From: Deltaproteobacteria bacterium
GTDB lineage: Bacteria; Myxococcota_A; UBA9160; JAJDAL01
Direction of reading: 5' to 3'
DNA length: 64,000 nt
Assembly (NCBI GenBank): GCA_029261875.1
Contig: JAJDAL010000028.1
Coordinates: 44,967 to 108,966, forward strand
Both the position numbers and the translations under genes were made by a program. The first letter of the stretch is position 1. Every line of letters begins with the position of its first letter. Positions 41,751 to 50,715 of this stretch are shown here, piece after piece. The notes beneath the pieces were generated by a model. It saw only the letters and a program-made list of their open reading frames with translations. It was not told the DNA's origin and searched no databases.

Positions 41751-41835
41751 TCGGTAGCGTCGTCGATTATCTGCGGGGCTTGCCAGCTACGGGCAGGCTT
41801 CGATCGATTCGAAATCCAGCGGGGGGAAGTTGAAG

Positions 41836-42213
41836 ATGCGATGGATCCGTCGTCTCGTGTCGCTTGCGCTATTCGTCGCCATCTTGGTGGGTGGGTGGCT
41901 GTTCGCAAAAGAAAACCATGAGCTACTGACTATCCACTATCTCGCTGGCGATTTGGCGGGTGTGCCCCAGTGGCTCGCGCTGATCGGTGTGTTCGCTGCG
42001 GGGGTCGTGCTGGCTGCGATTTTCTTCCTCTATCAACTCACCAAGGCGCGTTTGGTCACTCGCCGCTATCGGCGGGATACGCGCCGGCTCGAATCTGAAA
42101 TCCACCAGCTGCGAAATCTTCCGCTCATGGGCGAATCCGACGTCGATCCTGCTCCCGGACTCCGTGACGAAGCCCTTTCGACACAGTCCGGGGGAGCCGG
42201 AAGCGGAGTCTGA
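41836..42213 (+). CDS. lapA: LapA-domain (DUF1049) membrane protein
   Basis: 125 aa from ATG 41836, with GGGGGG at 9 nt; TTG 41830 is also open. Two membrane helices (RRLVSLALFVAILVGGWLFA and LALIGVFAAGVVLAAIFFLYQL) flank NHELLTIHYLAGDLAGVPQW, then a basic amphipathic tail (RLVTRRYRRDTRRLESEIHQL). In E. coli LapA works with LapB and FtsH to control LpxC and thereby LPS synthesis. Here lapB follows after 5 nt. Confidence 0.92.
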   Translation: MRWIRRLVSLALFVAILVGGWLFAKENHELLTIHYLAGDLAGVPQWLALIGVFAAGVVLAAIFFLYQLTKARLVTRRYRRDTRRLESEIHQLRNLPLMGESDVDPAPGLRDEALSTQSGGAGSGV

Positions 42214-42218
42214 CGGGC

Positions 42219-43256
42219 GTGGGTTGGTTCCAGCGCCTGAAACCGTCGTTGCTTCCCGGTCGATCGTCCGGAAACGCCGATGGGGCTCTGCGCCGGGCGC
42301 TTCTCGCCTTGCTCGAGCAGGAGCTCGACGAGACCGAGCGCGCGCTGGAAGACGCTGTGCGCGCCGACCCCGACGATACGGTTGCTTATTTCGCCCTCGC
42401 GCGCCTGTACCGCCGTCGCGGGGAAATCGGTCGCGCAATTCGGATGCACCAGAATTTGCTCGTTCACCCCACCGTCGACGCGGCGATGCGCGACACGGCG
42501 CTTTCGGAACTCGCCGCGGATTTCCGACGCGGCGGATTCCTGCGCCGGGCGATCGCTTCCTACGAGGAAGTGTTGTCCAAACGTCCCCGGGACGCGGATG
42601 CCTTGCGCAACCTGTCGCGACTTCTACCCAGCGTCCGCGAATACGAACGCGCGATCGAGATGGAACGCCGCTTGGCGAAGTTGGAGGGTCGAAAGGCGGC
42701 TCCCCGGGAGGCGAGCTTGTTGGTCGAGATGGCGGAGGCCGCCCATGCGGAAGGCCGCACGGACGATGCACGGCGTGCCCTGCGCCGGGCTCTCCGCAAG
42801 GACCGCGAATGCGTTTCGGCGTGGATTGCGTTGGGAGAACTCGAAGCCGAGCGCGGGCGCACCAAAGCCGCATTGAAGGCTTGGCGCCGAGTGCCGCAGC
42901 TCGATCGCAGTAGCGCGCCGCTGATCTACCCGCGCCTCGAAGCCACCTACGCGGCAGCGGATCGTTCGCGCGAATATGAAACTCTGCTGCGTGATCTGCT
43001 GTCCGAGAGTCAAGACGATACGGAGGCTCGGCTCGCTCTGGCGCGAACCCTGGCGGCACGCGGCGAGGTGACAGAGGCCGTGGCCGAATGCCGACGGGTT
43101 CTGGAACGTTCGCCCGACCATTTTCGCGCGCGCGTCGTGTTGGGAAGAACGCTTCTCGCCGAAGGGCAGGATGCCGAAGCCCACAAGGCGTATGCCGAGC
43201 TGCTGGATGCGATCGAAGACCACGGTGCGCCTCCCGTGCGGGGATCACTCGAATGA
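42219..43256 (+). CDS. lapB: LapB-like tetratricopeptide-repeat protein lacking the rubredoxin domain
   Basis: 345 aa from GTG. About eight TPR units (DDTVAYFALARLYRRRGEIGRAIRMHQNLL; AMRDTALSELAADFRRGGFLRRAIASYEEVL; CVSAWIALGELEAERGRTKAALKAW; TEARLALARTLAARGEVTEAVAECRRVLERSP). The order lapA-lapB identifies it. E. coli LapB ends in a Cys4 rubredoxin-type metal domain; this chain has no CxxC pairs and ends in TPRs. It also lacks the N-terminal membrane helix of E. coli LapB. Overlaps mutS by 4 nt. Confidence 0.85.
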   Translation: MGWFQRLKPSLLPGRSSGNADGALRRALLALLEQELDETERALEDAVRADPDDTVAYFALARLYRRRGEIGRAIRMHQNLLVHPTVDAAMRDTALSELAADFRRGGFLRRAIASYEEVLSKRPRDADALRNLSRLLPSVREYERAIEMERRLAKLEGRKAAPREASLLVEMAEAAHAEGRTDDARRALRRALRKDRECVSAWIALGELEAERGRTKAALKAWRRVPQLDRSSAPLIYPRLEATYAAADRSREYETLLRDLLSESQDDTEARLALARTLAARGEVTEAVAECRRVLERSPDHFRARVVLGRTLLAEGQDAEAHKAYAELLDAIEDHGAPPVRGSLE

Positions 43257-45916
43257 GTGCCAGCGCGCTCGACACGCCGATGATGCGCCAGTTTCTGGCC
43301 ATCAAGGCGCAGCACCCGGACGCGATCGTTTTCTATCGCATGGGCGATTTCTACGAAATGTTCCTCGAAGACGCCGAACGCGCTGCGCCGCTGTTGGAAA
43401 TAGCGCTGACGACCCGCGACCGGGGTAAGGCCGATGCCGTCCCCATGTGTGGCGTTCCGGTGCACAGCGCCGACGGTTACGTGCGCCAGCTGGCGGAAGC
43501 CGGGCTCCGCGTGGCGATTTGTGAGCAGGTCGAAGATCCGCGCAAAGTGGGTGGGCGTCGCCTCGTCAAACGCGAGGTCGTCGAGGTCATCACACCGGGC
43601 CTGGTGGGCGATCCCGAAACCATCAGCGCGGCGCGCGAGGTGTCACTCGTCGCGATCTGCGCCGAAGGACTTGCCGCGTTCGACGCATCGACCGGAGACT
43701 TGCGCGCCACGGCACACGAAGCGACCGAACGCCCCGGCGAAGTGCTTTCGACGACACTTCTCGCGGAACTCGAACGTATCGGTCCGCGCGAGGTCCTGAT
43801 TTCCGATGCCGCCGGCGACGAACTCTCCGATGGGCTGCAGGCCGCGTTTCCCGAATTGACGGTGACGCGGGTACCGGCGGAGAGTTTCGATCCGGCTGGC
43901 TGTCCCGCAACGCCAATTGGCTTCGATGCGATCCTGCGCGACCCGGAGACCCAAGCCACCGCGGCGTTGCTCGCCTATGTGGCGGCCAATCAGCCCTTCG
44001 CGCTCGCCCAAGCGGAACGGCTGCGCCGCTATCGGTTGGCGGACACCATGCGCTTGGATGCGGCGACCGTGGCGCATCTCGAGTTGTTCGAAAACAGTGA
44101 AGATCGAACCCGCCGGCGGACCTTGCTCGAGCGCTTGGACGAATCGGTGACGCCGCTGGGGGCACGCCGGATGCGCCGCCTGATCGCGTACCCCTTGTTG
44201 GCGCCGGATGCGATTTCCGAGCGCCAGGACGCGGTGGCGTATCTGTCTTCGGACGACCGATTGCGCGGTCGCCTGCGCGAGGCCATGCGAGGGGTGCGCG
44301 ACCTCGAGCGGATCTTCGCAAAATCCGCGCGACCCACGGCGACGCCGCGCGACCTGGTGGCGTTGCGCGCGTCTCTCGAAGCGCTCCCGGGGGTCCGGGA
44401 TGCGCTGGCGGGAGGCGCCGATGCGTTGTTGAGCGAGGCGCCCGGGCTTCCGTCCCTCCTCACGGCGCCGGAGCCGGTCGACGATGTGGCGCGGGTCATC
44501 CAAGAAGCCTTGGTGGATGATCCGCCGGCTCTGTTGCGCGGCTCACGCGGAGCGGGCGAAACGGGCTACATCCGCGAAGGCTTTCGCCCGGAACTCGATC
44601 TTCTGCGGCAAAGTGCCCGCAAGGGGCGCGAGTGGATTGCCGACCTCGAGCTTCGCGAGCGCGAGCGAACTGGAATTTCGAATCTGAAAGCGCGTTTCCA
44701 CCCGGTCCACGGTTATTCCCTCGAGGTGTCGAAGTCGAACCTCTCGCGGGTTCCGGAGGACTACGAACGCAAGCAGACGCTCGCCAATGCCGAACGGTTT
44801 ACGACGCCCGAGCTACGGGAAGTCGAGCAGAACGTTCTCGGTTCCAACGATCGAGCCGCCGCACTCGAGCGCGAGGTTTTCGAAGACCTTCGCCGCAGCG
44901 TGTCCGAACGCGGTGCGCCCATTCGGCGGGCCGCGGAGGCCGTCGCGATGCTCGACGCGCTGGGCTCTCTGGCGGAGGTTGCGCGGACCGGGGGGTGGAT
45001 TCGTCCCAGCGTCGATGCGGAGGGCAGCCTGGTGATCCAGGGCGGGCGCCATCCGGTGCTCGAGACCCTGCTCGATGCCAGTGGGGGCGCGAGTTTCGTT
45101 CCGAACGACACGACGCTTTCGGTCGACGATGCCCAGATCCTGCTTCTCACGGGTCCCAACATGTCGGGCAAGAGCACCTATCTGAGGCAGGTTGCGCTGT
45201 TGGTGTTGCTCGCGCAGATCGGAAGTTGCGTACCGGCCGAAAAAGCGCAGATCGGTGTGGTGGATCGCATCTTCACCCGCGTGGGAGCCAGTGATCGTCT
45301 GGCCCGCGGTGAATCGACCTTCATGGTGGAAATGCGTGAGACCGCGGAGATTCTCGACCAGGCTTCCCCCCAGAGCCTGATCATCCTCGACGAGATCGGT
45401 CGGGGGACGAGCACGTTCGACGGGCTCTCCATCGCATGGGCCGTGGTCGAGCACCTCCACGACGCCACGGGGCTCGGGGCCCGGACGCTCTTTGCGACCC
45501 ACTACCACGAACTGACCGGACTCGAGAGTCGGCTGGGGCGCCTGCGGAACGCCCATTTCGAGGTACGCGAATTCAATGACGACGTGATCTTTCTGCGGCG
45601 CATCGCAAGCGGGGGGGCAAATCGCTCCTACGGCATTCAGGTTGCGCGCCTGGCTGGGCTGCCCGTGGGCGTCACGCGCCGCGCGCAGCAGATTCTGAAG
45701 GACCTGGAAGGCGGGCGTTCGACGGACGTCGAACCGGTGGAAGCGCGCGACCAGTTGGCGCTGTTTCAGGCCCCCTCGACGCCGGTCCTGAGCCCCGCCG
45801 AGAAGGAAGTTCTCGACGAACTCCGCAATACGGATTCCTCGCGCACGACGCCGCTCGCGGCCCTGGAATCAGTCGACCGCTGGGTCCGCATCCTGGACCA
45901 GGAGAAACCGTCGTGA
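43253..45916 (+). CDS. mutS: DNA mismatch repair protein MutS
   Basis: 887 aa from ATG inside the lapB stop. Mismatch-reading motif FYRMGDFYEMF at residues about 28-38; connector, lever (RRTLLERLDESVTPLGARRMRR) and clamp domains; ATPase with Walker A LLTGPNMSGKSTYLRQVA, LIILDEIGRGTSTFDGLSIAWA and FATHYHEL; C-terminal RSYGIQVARLAGLP. Length and order are normal MutS1. mutL is not in the window. 4-nt overlaps on both sides. Confidence 0.98.
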   Translation: MSASALDTPMMRQFLAIKAQHPDAIVFYRMGDFYEMFLEDAERAAPLLEIALTTRDRGKADAVPMCGVPVHSADGYVRQLAEAGLRVAICEQVEDPRKVGGRRLVKREVVEVITPGLVGDPETISAAREVSLVAICAEGLAAFDASTGDLRATAHEATERPGEVLSTTLLAELERIGPREVLISDAAGDELSDGLQAAFPELTVTRVPAESFDPAGCPATPIGFDAILRDPETQATAALLAYVAANQPFALAQAERLRRYRLADTMRLDAATVAHLELFENSEDRTRRRTLLERLDESVTPLGARRMRRLIAYPLLAPDAISERQDAVAYLSSDDRLRGRLREAMRGVRDLERIFAKSARPTATPRDLVALRASLEALPGVRDALAGGADALLSEAPGLPSLLTAPEPVDDVARVIQEALVDDPPALLRGSRGAGETGYIREGFRPELDLLRQSARKGREWIADLELRERERTGISNLKARFHPVHGYSLEVSKSNLSRVPEDYERKQTLANAERFTTPELREVEQNVLGSNDRAAALEREVFEDLRRSVSERGAPIRRAAEAVAMLDALGSLAEVARTGGWIRPSVDAEGSLVIQGGRHPVLETLLDASGGASFVPNDTTLSVDDAQILLLTGPNMSGKSTYLRQVALLVLLAQIGSCVPAEKAQIGVVDRIFTRVGASDRLARGESTFMVEMRETAEILDQASPQSLIILDEIGRGTSTFDGLSIAWAVVEHLHDATGLGARTLFATHYHELTGLESRLGRLRNAHFEVREFNDDVIFLRRIASGGANRSYGIQVARLAGLPVGVTRRAQQILKDLEGGRSTDVEPVEARDQLALFQAPSTPVLSPAEKEVLDELRNTDSSRTTPLAALESVDRWVRILDQEKPS

Positions 45917-47064
45917 CGGTTCGTTTGCAAACGCTCGGGTTGCTGCTGATTCTCCCGTTCGCCCTCGGTGCGGATCGACCCAAAGGGTTGGGGGACGTAC
46001 GCGAAGTTCGTCACTGGTCCTACCCCGACTACACGCGGGTCGTCGTGGAGCTGACGCGACCCGTGGATCCTCGGGAGCACCGCCTGGTAGCGGATCGCAA
46101 GGGCGGCAAGCCCGAGCGGCTGTTCCTGGACTTCGACGGAATCTGGGTGGGGCGAGAATTCGCGAAACCGATCGGAGTCCACGACGGGCTCCTCCACCAG
46201 GTACGGCTGGGGCAGAACACGCTCACCACGACACGTCTGGTCATCGATCTGGCACGCTATGAACGACACCGGGTGATGCGCCTCGCGTCACCGGATCGCG
46301 TGGTGGTGGACGTGTATGGCCGCCGCACGCAGGCCGAGCCATCCGAGGCGCCGCTATTCCACGACGGGCGACCGATCCGCACGGTCGTTTTGGACCCGGG
46401 GCACGGCGGGCGCGACCCGGGGGCCATCGGTAAAGGCGGTTTGCGCGAAAAGGACGTCACCCTGCGTCTGGCCCACGAACTCGAGGCCCGTCTCAAATCG
46501 CGCGGGTTTCGCGTGGTTCTGACGCGCAAACAAGACCGAACCGTAGGCCTCGAAGAACGCACCGCGATTGCGGAAGCGGCCCGGGGCGATGTCTTCGTCT
46601 CGCTCCACGCCAACGCCTCGCGGCGGCGCGATCTGCGCGGGATCGAGGTCTACCACCTCGACAAGAGTTACGAGCGTCACACCGTGACGGTCGCGTCGCG
46701 CGAAAACCACGTTCCGCGCGGACAGGTCAACCCGCTGCAGCGCGCGGTGGCGAGCCTGCGGGTATCCGAAGCGTCCGTGCGCTCGGCCAAGCTCGCCCAT
46801 GCGGTCCACGGCCAGCTCATGGATGTCTTGCGGGCGCGCTACGACGAAGTTGCGGATCTCGGCGTGAAGAAGGGGCCATTCTACGTGCTGTACCTGTCGA
46901 GTATGCCGTCGATCCTGGTCGAGACCGGTTTTCTCACCCATCGCGACGAAGTGCGGCGCTTGAAGAGCAGTGTCTATATCGATCACCTCGCTGAGGCGAT
47001 TTCCCGCGGTGTTTCGGACTATCGTGCGTCTGCGCTCCAGGTGGCGGCAAACCACAAGCCGTGA
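45913..47064 (+). CDS. amiC: N-acetylmuramoyl-L-alanine amidase (AmiA/B/C type)
   Basis: 383 aa from GTG. A short signal peptide (LGLLLILPFALGADR), an AMIN domain (about 25-140, VREVRHWSYPDYTRVVVELTRP, RVVVDVYGRR) for septal/peptidoglycan targeting, and Amidase_3 (about 155-370). Zinc ligands lie in VLDPGHGGRDPGAIG, LREKDVTLRLA and SLHANAS; the catalytic Glu in SILVETGFLTH. Separates daughter cells by cutting peptide side chains. Overlaps mutS and glnD. Confidence 0.95.
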   Translation: MTVRLQTLGLLLILPFALGADRPKGLGDVREVRHWSYPDYTRVVVELTRPVDPREHRLVADRKGGKPERLFLDFDGIWVGREFAKPIGVHDGLLHQVRLGQNTLTTTRLVIDLARYERHRVMRLASPDRVVVDVYGRRTQAEPSEAPLFHDGRPIRTVVLDPGHGGRDPGAIGKGGLREKDVTLRLAHELEARLKSRGFRVVLTRKQDRTVGLEERTAIAEAARGDVFVSLHANASRRRDLRGIEVYHLDKSYERHTVTVASRENHVPRGQVNPLQRAVASLRVSEASVRSAKLAHAVHGQLMDVLRARYDEVADLGVKKGPFYVLYLSSMPSILVETGFLTHRDEVRRLKSSVYIDHLAEAISRGVSDYRASALQVAANHKP

Positions 47065-49781
47065 CGGATCAGCCGGCCTTCGACCGCTATTTAGTCTCCG
47101 CAAAATCGACGGGTCCCGGCAATGATGGGGTGGGAGTCGCGGTTCGCGCCTACCTGAAGGCAGGCCACGAACATCTCGAATCCCTGCACCGAAGTGGCTC
47201 GACGGGAAAACAGGTCAACGACGCGAATTGCGACATCGTCGACCGAATGGTTCGGGGTCTGTTTACGCGTTCGGAAACAGAAGCCTATTCCGTGGAGGCG
47301 GGCGATTCCGAAGGCTTCGCGCTGGTTGCGGTCGGTGGATACGCGAGGCGGGAAATGTCGATCCATTCCGACGTCGACCTCTTGTTCCTGTATCGAAAGA
47401 AGTTGACCCCCTACGCTCAACGCCTGGCGGAGCGACTTCAGTATTGGCTGTGGGATTCCGGCCTGACGATCGGCAGCGCCCTGCGAACCCTTCAAGAGAC
47501 CCTGGACATGATGCGTGGGGACATCACGATCCGCACCGCGGTGTTGGAAGCCCGCTTCATCGCCGGAGACGCAGACGTATTTCACGAGTTCACCAATACG
47601 GTGCAAAAGGATCTGACCGCCGATGCTGCGCGCTTCATTCAAGGTCGCCTCGAGGCGATGCAAAAGCGCCATCTCGAGTTTGGCGAATCGCTCTACCTGC
47701 TGCAGCCGAACGTGAAAGAAGGGGCAGGAGGGCTGCGCGACTATCACGCAGCCAGCTGGTGCGCGCGCGCGGTACACCCGGCTTCGCGTGGTGTGAATCG
47801 CTTCCTGGATTTTGGGTTATTGACCGATGTCGAGATGGACGAATACCGTTCGGCTCTCCATTTCCTGTGGTGGGTGAGAAACGAACTCCATCTGGTGTCG
47901 AAGCGCAAAAACGACCAGATGAGTTTCGAGCTTCAAGAGCACGTGGCTTCCGCGCGTGGCTACGGCGAAGTGGCGGATGCGGAGTCCGAGTTGCCCGTGG
48001 AGCGTTTCATGAGCGAGTACTATCGACACGCTCGTGCGATTCGTGCGTACTCGGAGATGATCCTGGAGCAATGTCACGCACGCGGGTCGCGCCGATCCAA
48101 GCGGCGCAAGCGCATCGAAGTCGAGGATGGCTTCGCCGTGGTCGATGGACATCTCGAAATTCCCCACGTGGCGCATTTGCGGGATCGACCCGTTCGATTG
48201 TTGACGGCATTCGCGGTCGCTCAGGACCACGACGTGCCCCTTTCGAGGACCGCGCGCAGGTTCATCCGGGAAAATCTCGACCTGGTCAGCGACGAAATGC
48301 GCCGGGACCCGGAGGCGTCGGCGGTCTTGATGCGGATTCTTCGATCCGAAGAGCGTGTCGCGCGGACGCTGATGGCGATGAACGAGGAGCGCCTTCTGGG
48401 GCGCTACCTGCCGGAATGGGAGCACATCGTCTGTCGTTGGCAGCACGTCGTCTATCACACCTACACCGTGGACGTGCACACCATCTTTCTCGTCGAGCAG
48501 CTTCGACGTTTGTGGCGGGGGGAGTACACGGAATCGCTACCCGACTTGACGGCCTTGATTCGCGGTCCAATCGATCGGGAGGTGTTGTTCCTCGGGTGCC
48601 TGCTTCACGATATCGGTAAGGGGTTCGGAGGGAACCATTCCAAGAAGGGGGCGGACCTGGCGATCGATTGTCTGAATCGGATCGGGATCGACGCGGAACG
48701 CGCGGAGCGGGTGGTGTTTCTGGTAGCGCAGCATCTTTGGTTCTCCCACGTTGCCCAGCGCCGCGACCTTTCGGACCCGCGTGTCGTGGTGGAGATGGCT
48801 CGTCTGGTGAAAGATCGCGAGAATCTCCGAAACCTCTACCTGCTCACGTTCGCGGACACGCGCGCTTCATCGGAGCACGCGTGGACCGATTGGAAGTGGC
48901 AGCTATTGCGCGAGCTTTTCGAACGGACCGCCGAATACCTCGAAGCTGGAGAAGACGATCCCCAACGCGCGTTCGATCAGATCGAGGCGCGGGTCGAGAC
49001 CCGTAGAGCATCCGCCCAGGCAGACTTGATTGGTCATGGCGTCGATGAGGCCAGGGTCGTCGAATATTTCGACCTCATGCCGCGGCGCTATTTTCTGTCC
49101 CATACACCCAAGCAGATCGCGCGCCACGCCGAGGTGGTGTTTGCGCTCGGGCAAGACCGTGTATTTTCGTCGGCTGTGCGTGCCATGCGCGGCGACTTCT
49201 CGGAGTTCATCGTCTGCACCCGGGACGTTCGCGGGCTCTACGCCAAAGTCGCTGGCGTGTTGACGGTAAAGGGCGTGAATATTCTGGGATCCCACGTGTA
49301 CACGACGCGATCGGGCTTGGCGCTGGAAGTCTATCGCGTGACCACACCGCCCGGTGGAGAAGAGGAGCAGCGAGAAACCTGGCGCGGTGTCGACTCCATG
49401 CTCGAAGTCGTGTTGTCGGGAGTGTCGACGGTCGACGATCTGATTCGGCGTCGGGGCAGGCCCATCGGCGGCCAGGAGCGGCTGCCTTCCTCGCGCCCTT
49501 CGTCCGTCCGCATTTCCGCGGATGAATCGGATTTCTACACCATCCTCGATATTTCGACGGACGATCGCCTTGGCTTGCTCTACGACCTGACCCGGACGAT
49601 CGCGAAGAACGAATTTGAGATCTATATCTCCAAAGCGTCGACGATTCTCGACCAAGTAGCCGACACGTTTTATTTGAAGGAGCCCGGCGGCGCGAAGTGC
49701 ACGGATGCCGACCGCCTGGCCGCGTTGAAGGCGGACCTGGAGCAGATACTCGAGAATCCCGGAAACCTTTATGATGGCTAG
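47061..49781 (+). CDS. glnD: Bifunctional [protein-PII] uridylyltransferase/uridylyl-removing enzyme
   Basis: 906 aa from GTG. Nucleotidyltransferase domain with VGGYARREMSIHSDVDLLFLY, the PII-UTase linker (VKEGAGGLRDYHAASW), an HD domain (VDVHTIFLVEQLRRL; GCLLHDIGKGFGGNHSKKG) for deuridylylation, and two ACT domains (RDVRGLYAKVAGVLTVKGVNILG; DDRLGLLYDLTRTIAKNEFEI) that sense glutamine. Adjusts PII state to nitrogen supply. The PII and glnA genes are not nearby. Its 3' end overlaps xerD by 11 nt. Confidence 0.97.
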   Translation: MTDQPAFDRYLVSAKSTGPGNDGVGVAVRAYLKAGHEHLESLHRSGSTGKQVNDANCDIVDRMVRGLFTRSETEAYSVEAGDSEGFALVAVGGYARREMSIHSDVDLLFLYRKKLTPYAQRLAERLQYWLWDSGLTIGSALRTLQETLDMMRGDITIRTAVLEARFIAGDADVFHEFTNTVQKDLTADAARFIQGRLEAMQKRHLEFGESLYLLQPNVKEGAGGLRDYHAASWCARAVHPASRGVNRFLDFGLLTDVEMDEYRSALHFLWWVRNELHLVSKRKNDQMSFELQEHVASARGYGEVADAESELPVERFMSEYYRHARAIRAYSEMILEQCHARGSRRSKRRKRIEVEDGFAVVDGHLEIPHVAHLRDRPVRLLTAFAVAQDHDVPLSRTARRFIRENLDLVSDEMRRDPEASAVLMRILRSEERVARTLMAMNEERLLGRYLPEWEHIVCRWQHVVYHTYTVDVHTIFLVEQLRRLWRGEYTESLPDLTALIRGPIDREVLFLGCLLHDIGKGFGGNHSKKGADLAIDCLNRIGIDAERAERVVFLVAQHLWFSHVAQRRDLSDPRVVVEMARLVKDRENLRNLYLLTFADTRASSEHAWTDWKWQLLRELFERTAEYLEAGEDDPQRAFDQIEARVETRRASAQADLIGHGVDEARVVEYFDLMPRRYFLSHTPKQIARHAEVVFALGQDRVFSSAVRAMRGDFSEFIVCTRDVRGLYAKVAGVLTVKGVNILGSHVYTTRSGLALEVYRVTTPPGGEEEQRETWRGVDSMLEVVLSGVSTVDDLIRRRGRPIGGQERLPSSRPSSVRISADESDFYTILDISTDDRLGLLYDLTRTIAKNEFEIYISKASTILDQVADTFYLKEPGGAKCTDADRLAALKADLEQILENPGNLYDG

Positions 49782-50715
49782 CGCGCAATCGCCGCTCCGA
49801 AAGTCGATGTCCGCCTACCTGAACTACGCGGGGGTCGAGCGCGGCTTGGCTCCGCGTTCGATCGACGCGTATCGCCGGGATCTCGAACGCCTGGCGGAAT
49901 CCCTGGAGGCCCGCGGCGTGGAGCGCGCGGGCGACGCGTGCCGCGAGCACATCAGCGCATTCCTGCAAAGTCTCGGCCGTCAGGGGTTGGGGGCGCGCAG
50001 CCGTGCGCGTGTGCTCGTTTCGACACGTCGTTTCTTTCGGTATTGCGCGGAACGCGGAATGGCGTCGGTGGATCCGACGGACGGCGTCGTGACGCCGCGC
50101 TTCGACCAGCCGCTTCCCCGTATTCTCCACCCCGAAGAAACTGAGGCGTTGTTGGAAGCGGCGGATCCCGCGACGCCGATCGGTCTGCGGGACCGGGCGA
50201 TGCTGGAGGTGCTGTACGGGTCGGGGCTGCGCGTCAGTGAACTGGTGGCGCTTCCGCTCGGAGCTCTCGACCGGCGTTCGGGCGTATTGCGGATCGTCGG
50301 AAAAGGCCGTCGCGAACGACTCGTACCCATGGGCGAGCCGGCGCTCGAAGCGGTAGCCGCCTACCTGGAGTCCGCGCGCCCGAAACTGGCGTCGGCGGGC
50401 CGTCGCCGCTCGGACGCGGTGTTTCTTTCCCGGCTTGGGGCGCCGATGTCGCGGCAGAATTTTTTCGATCGAATTCGCCAACTCGCACGGCTTGCGGGGA
50501 TACCGCGGGAACGCGTGTCGCCGCACGTTCTGCGCCACGCGTTTGCGACGGATCTGCTCGAGGGAGGGGCGGATCTGCGATCTGTGCAATCGATGCTCGG
50601 GCATTCCGACCTTTCGACGACCCAGATCTACACCCACGTCAGTCGGGCACGGCTGCGGGAAACCGTGGAACGCCGCCATCCGCGCGGTGCCGGGTCGGGG
50701 AAGCGATCGCAGTGA
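49771..50715 (+). CDS. xerD: Tyrosine site-specific recombinase XerC/XerD
   Basis: 314 aa. N-terminal SAM-like DNA-binding domain (SAYLNYAGVERGLAPRSIDAYRRDLERL) and catalytic domain with Arg in LYGSGLRVSELVAL, Lys in VGKGRRERLVPM, HVLRHAFATDLLEGGADLR, LGHSDLSTTQIYTHVS (His and nucleophile Tyr). Resolves chromosome dimers at dif. XerD is favoured over XerC by similarity, but the two are hard to separate by eye. Embedded in a housekeeping operon, so not a mobile-element integrase. Confidence 0.92.
   Translation: MMASAQSPLRKSMSAYLNYAGVERGLAPRSIDAYRRDLERLAESLEARGVERAGDACREHISAFLQSLGRQGLGARSRARVLVSTRRFFRYCAERGMASVDPTDGVVTPRFDQPLPRILHPEETEALLEAADPATPIGLRDRAMLEVLYGSGLRVSELVALPLGALDRRSGVLRIVGKGRRERLVPMGEPALEAVAAYLESARPKLASAGRRRSDAVFLSRLGAPMSRQNFFDRIRQLARLAGIPRERVSPHVLRHAFATDLLEGGADLRSVQSMLGHSDLSTTQIYTHVSRARLRETVERRHPRGAGSGKRSQ

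Noticed and set aside
49771-50715. Tyrosine recombinase as sign of a mobile element
   Set aside because: It is embedded by overlaps between glnD and cca in a housekeeping operon and looks like XerC/D; no att repeats or cargo were seen.
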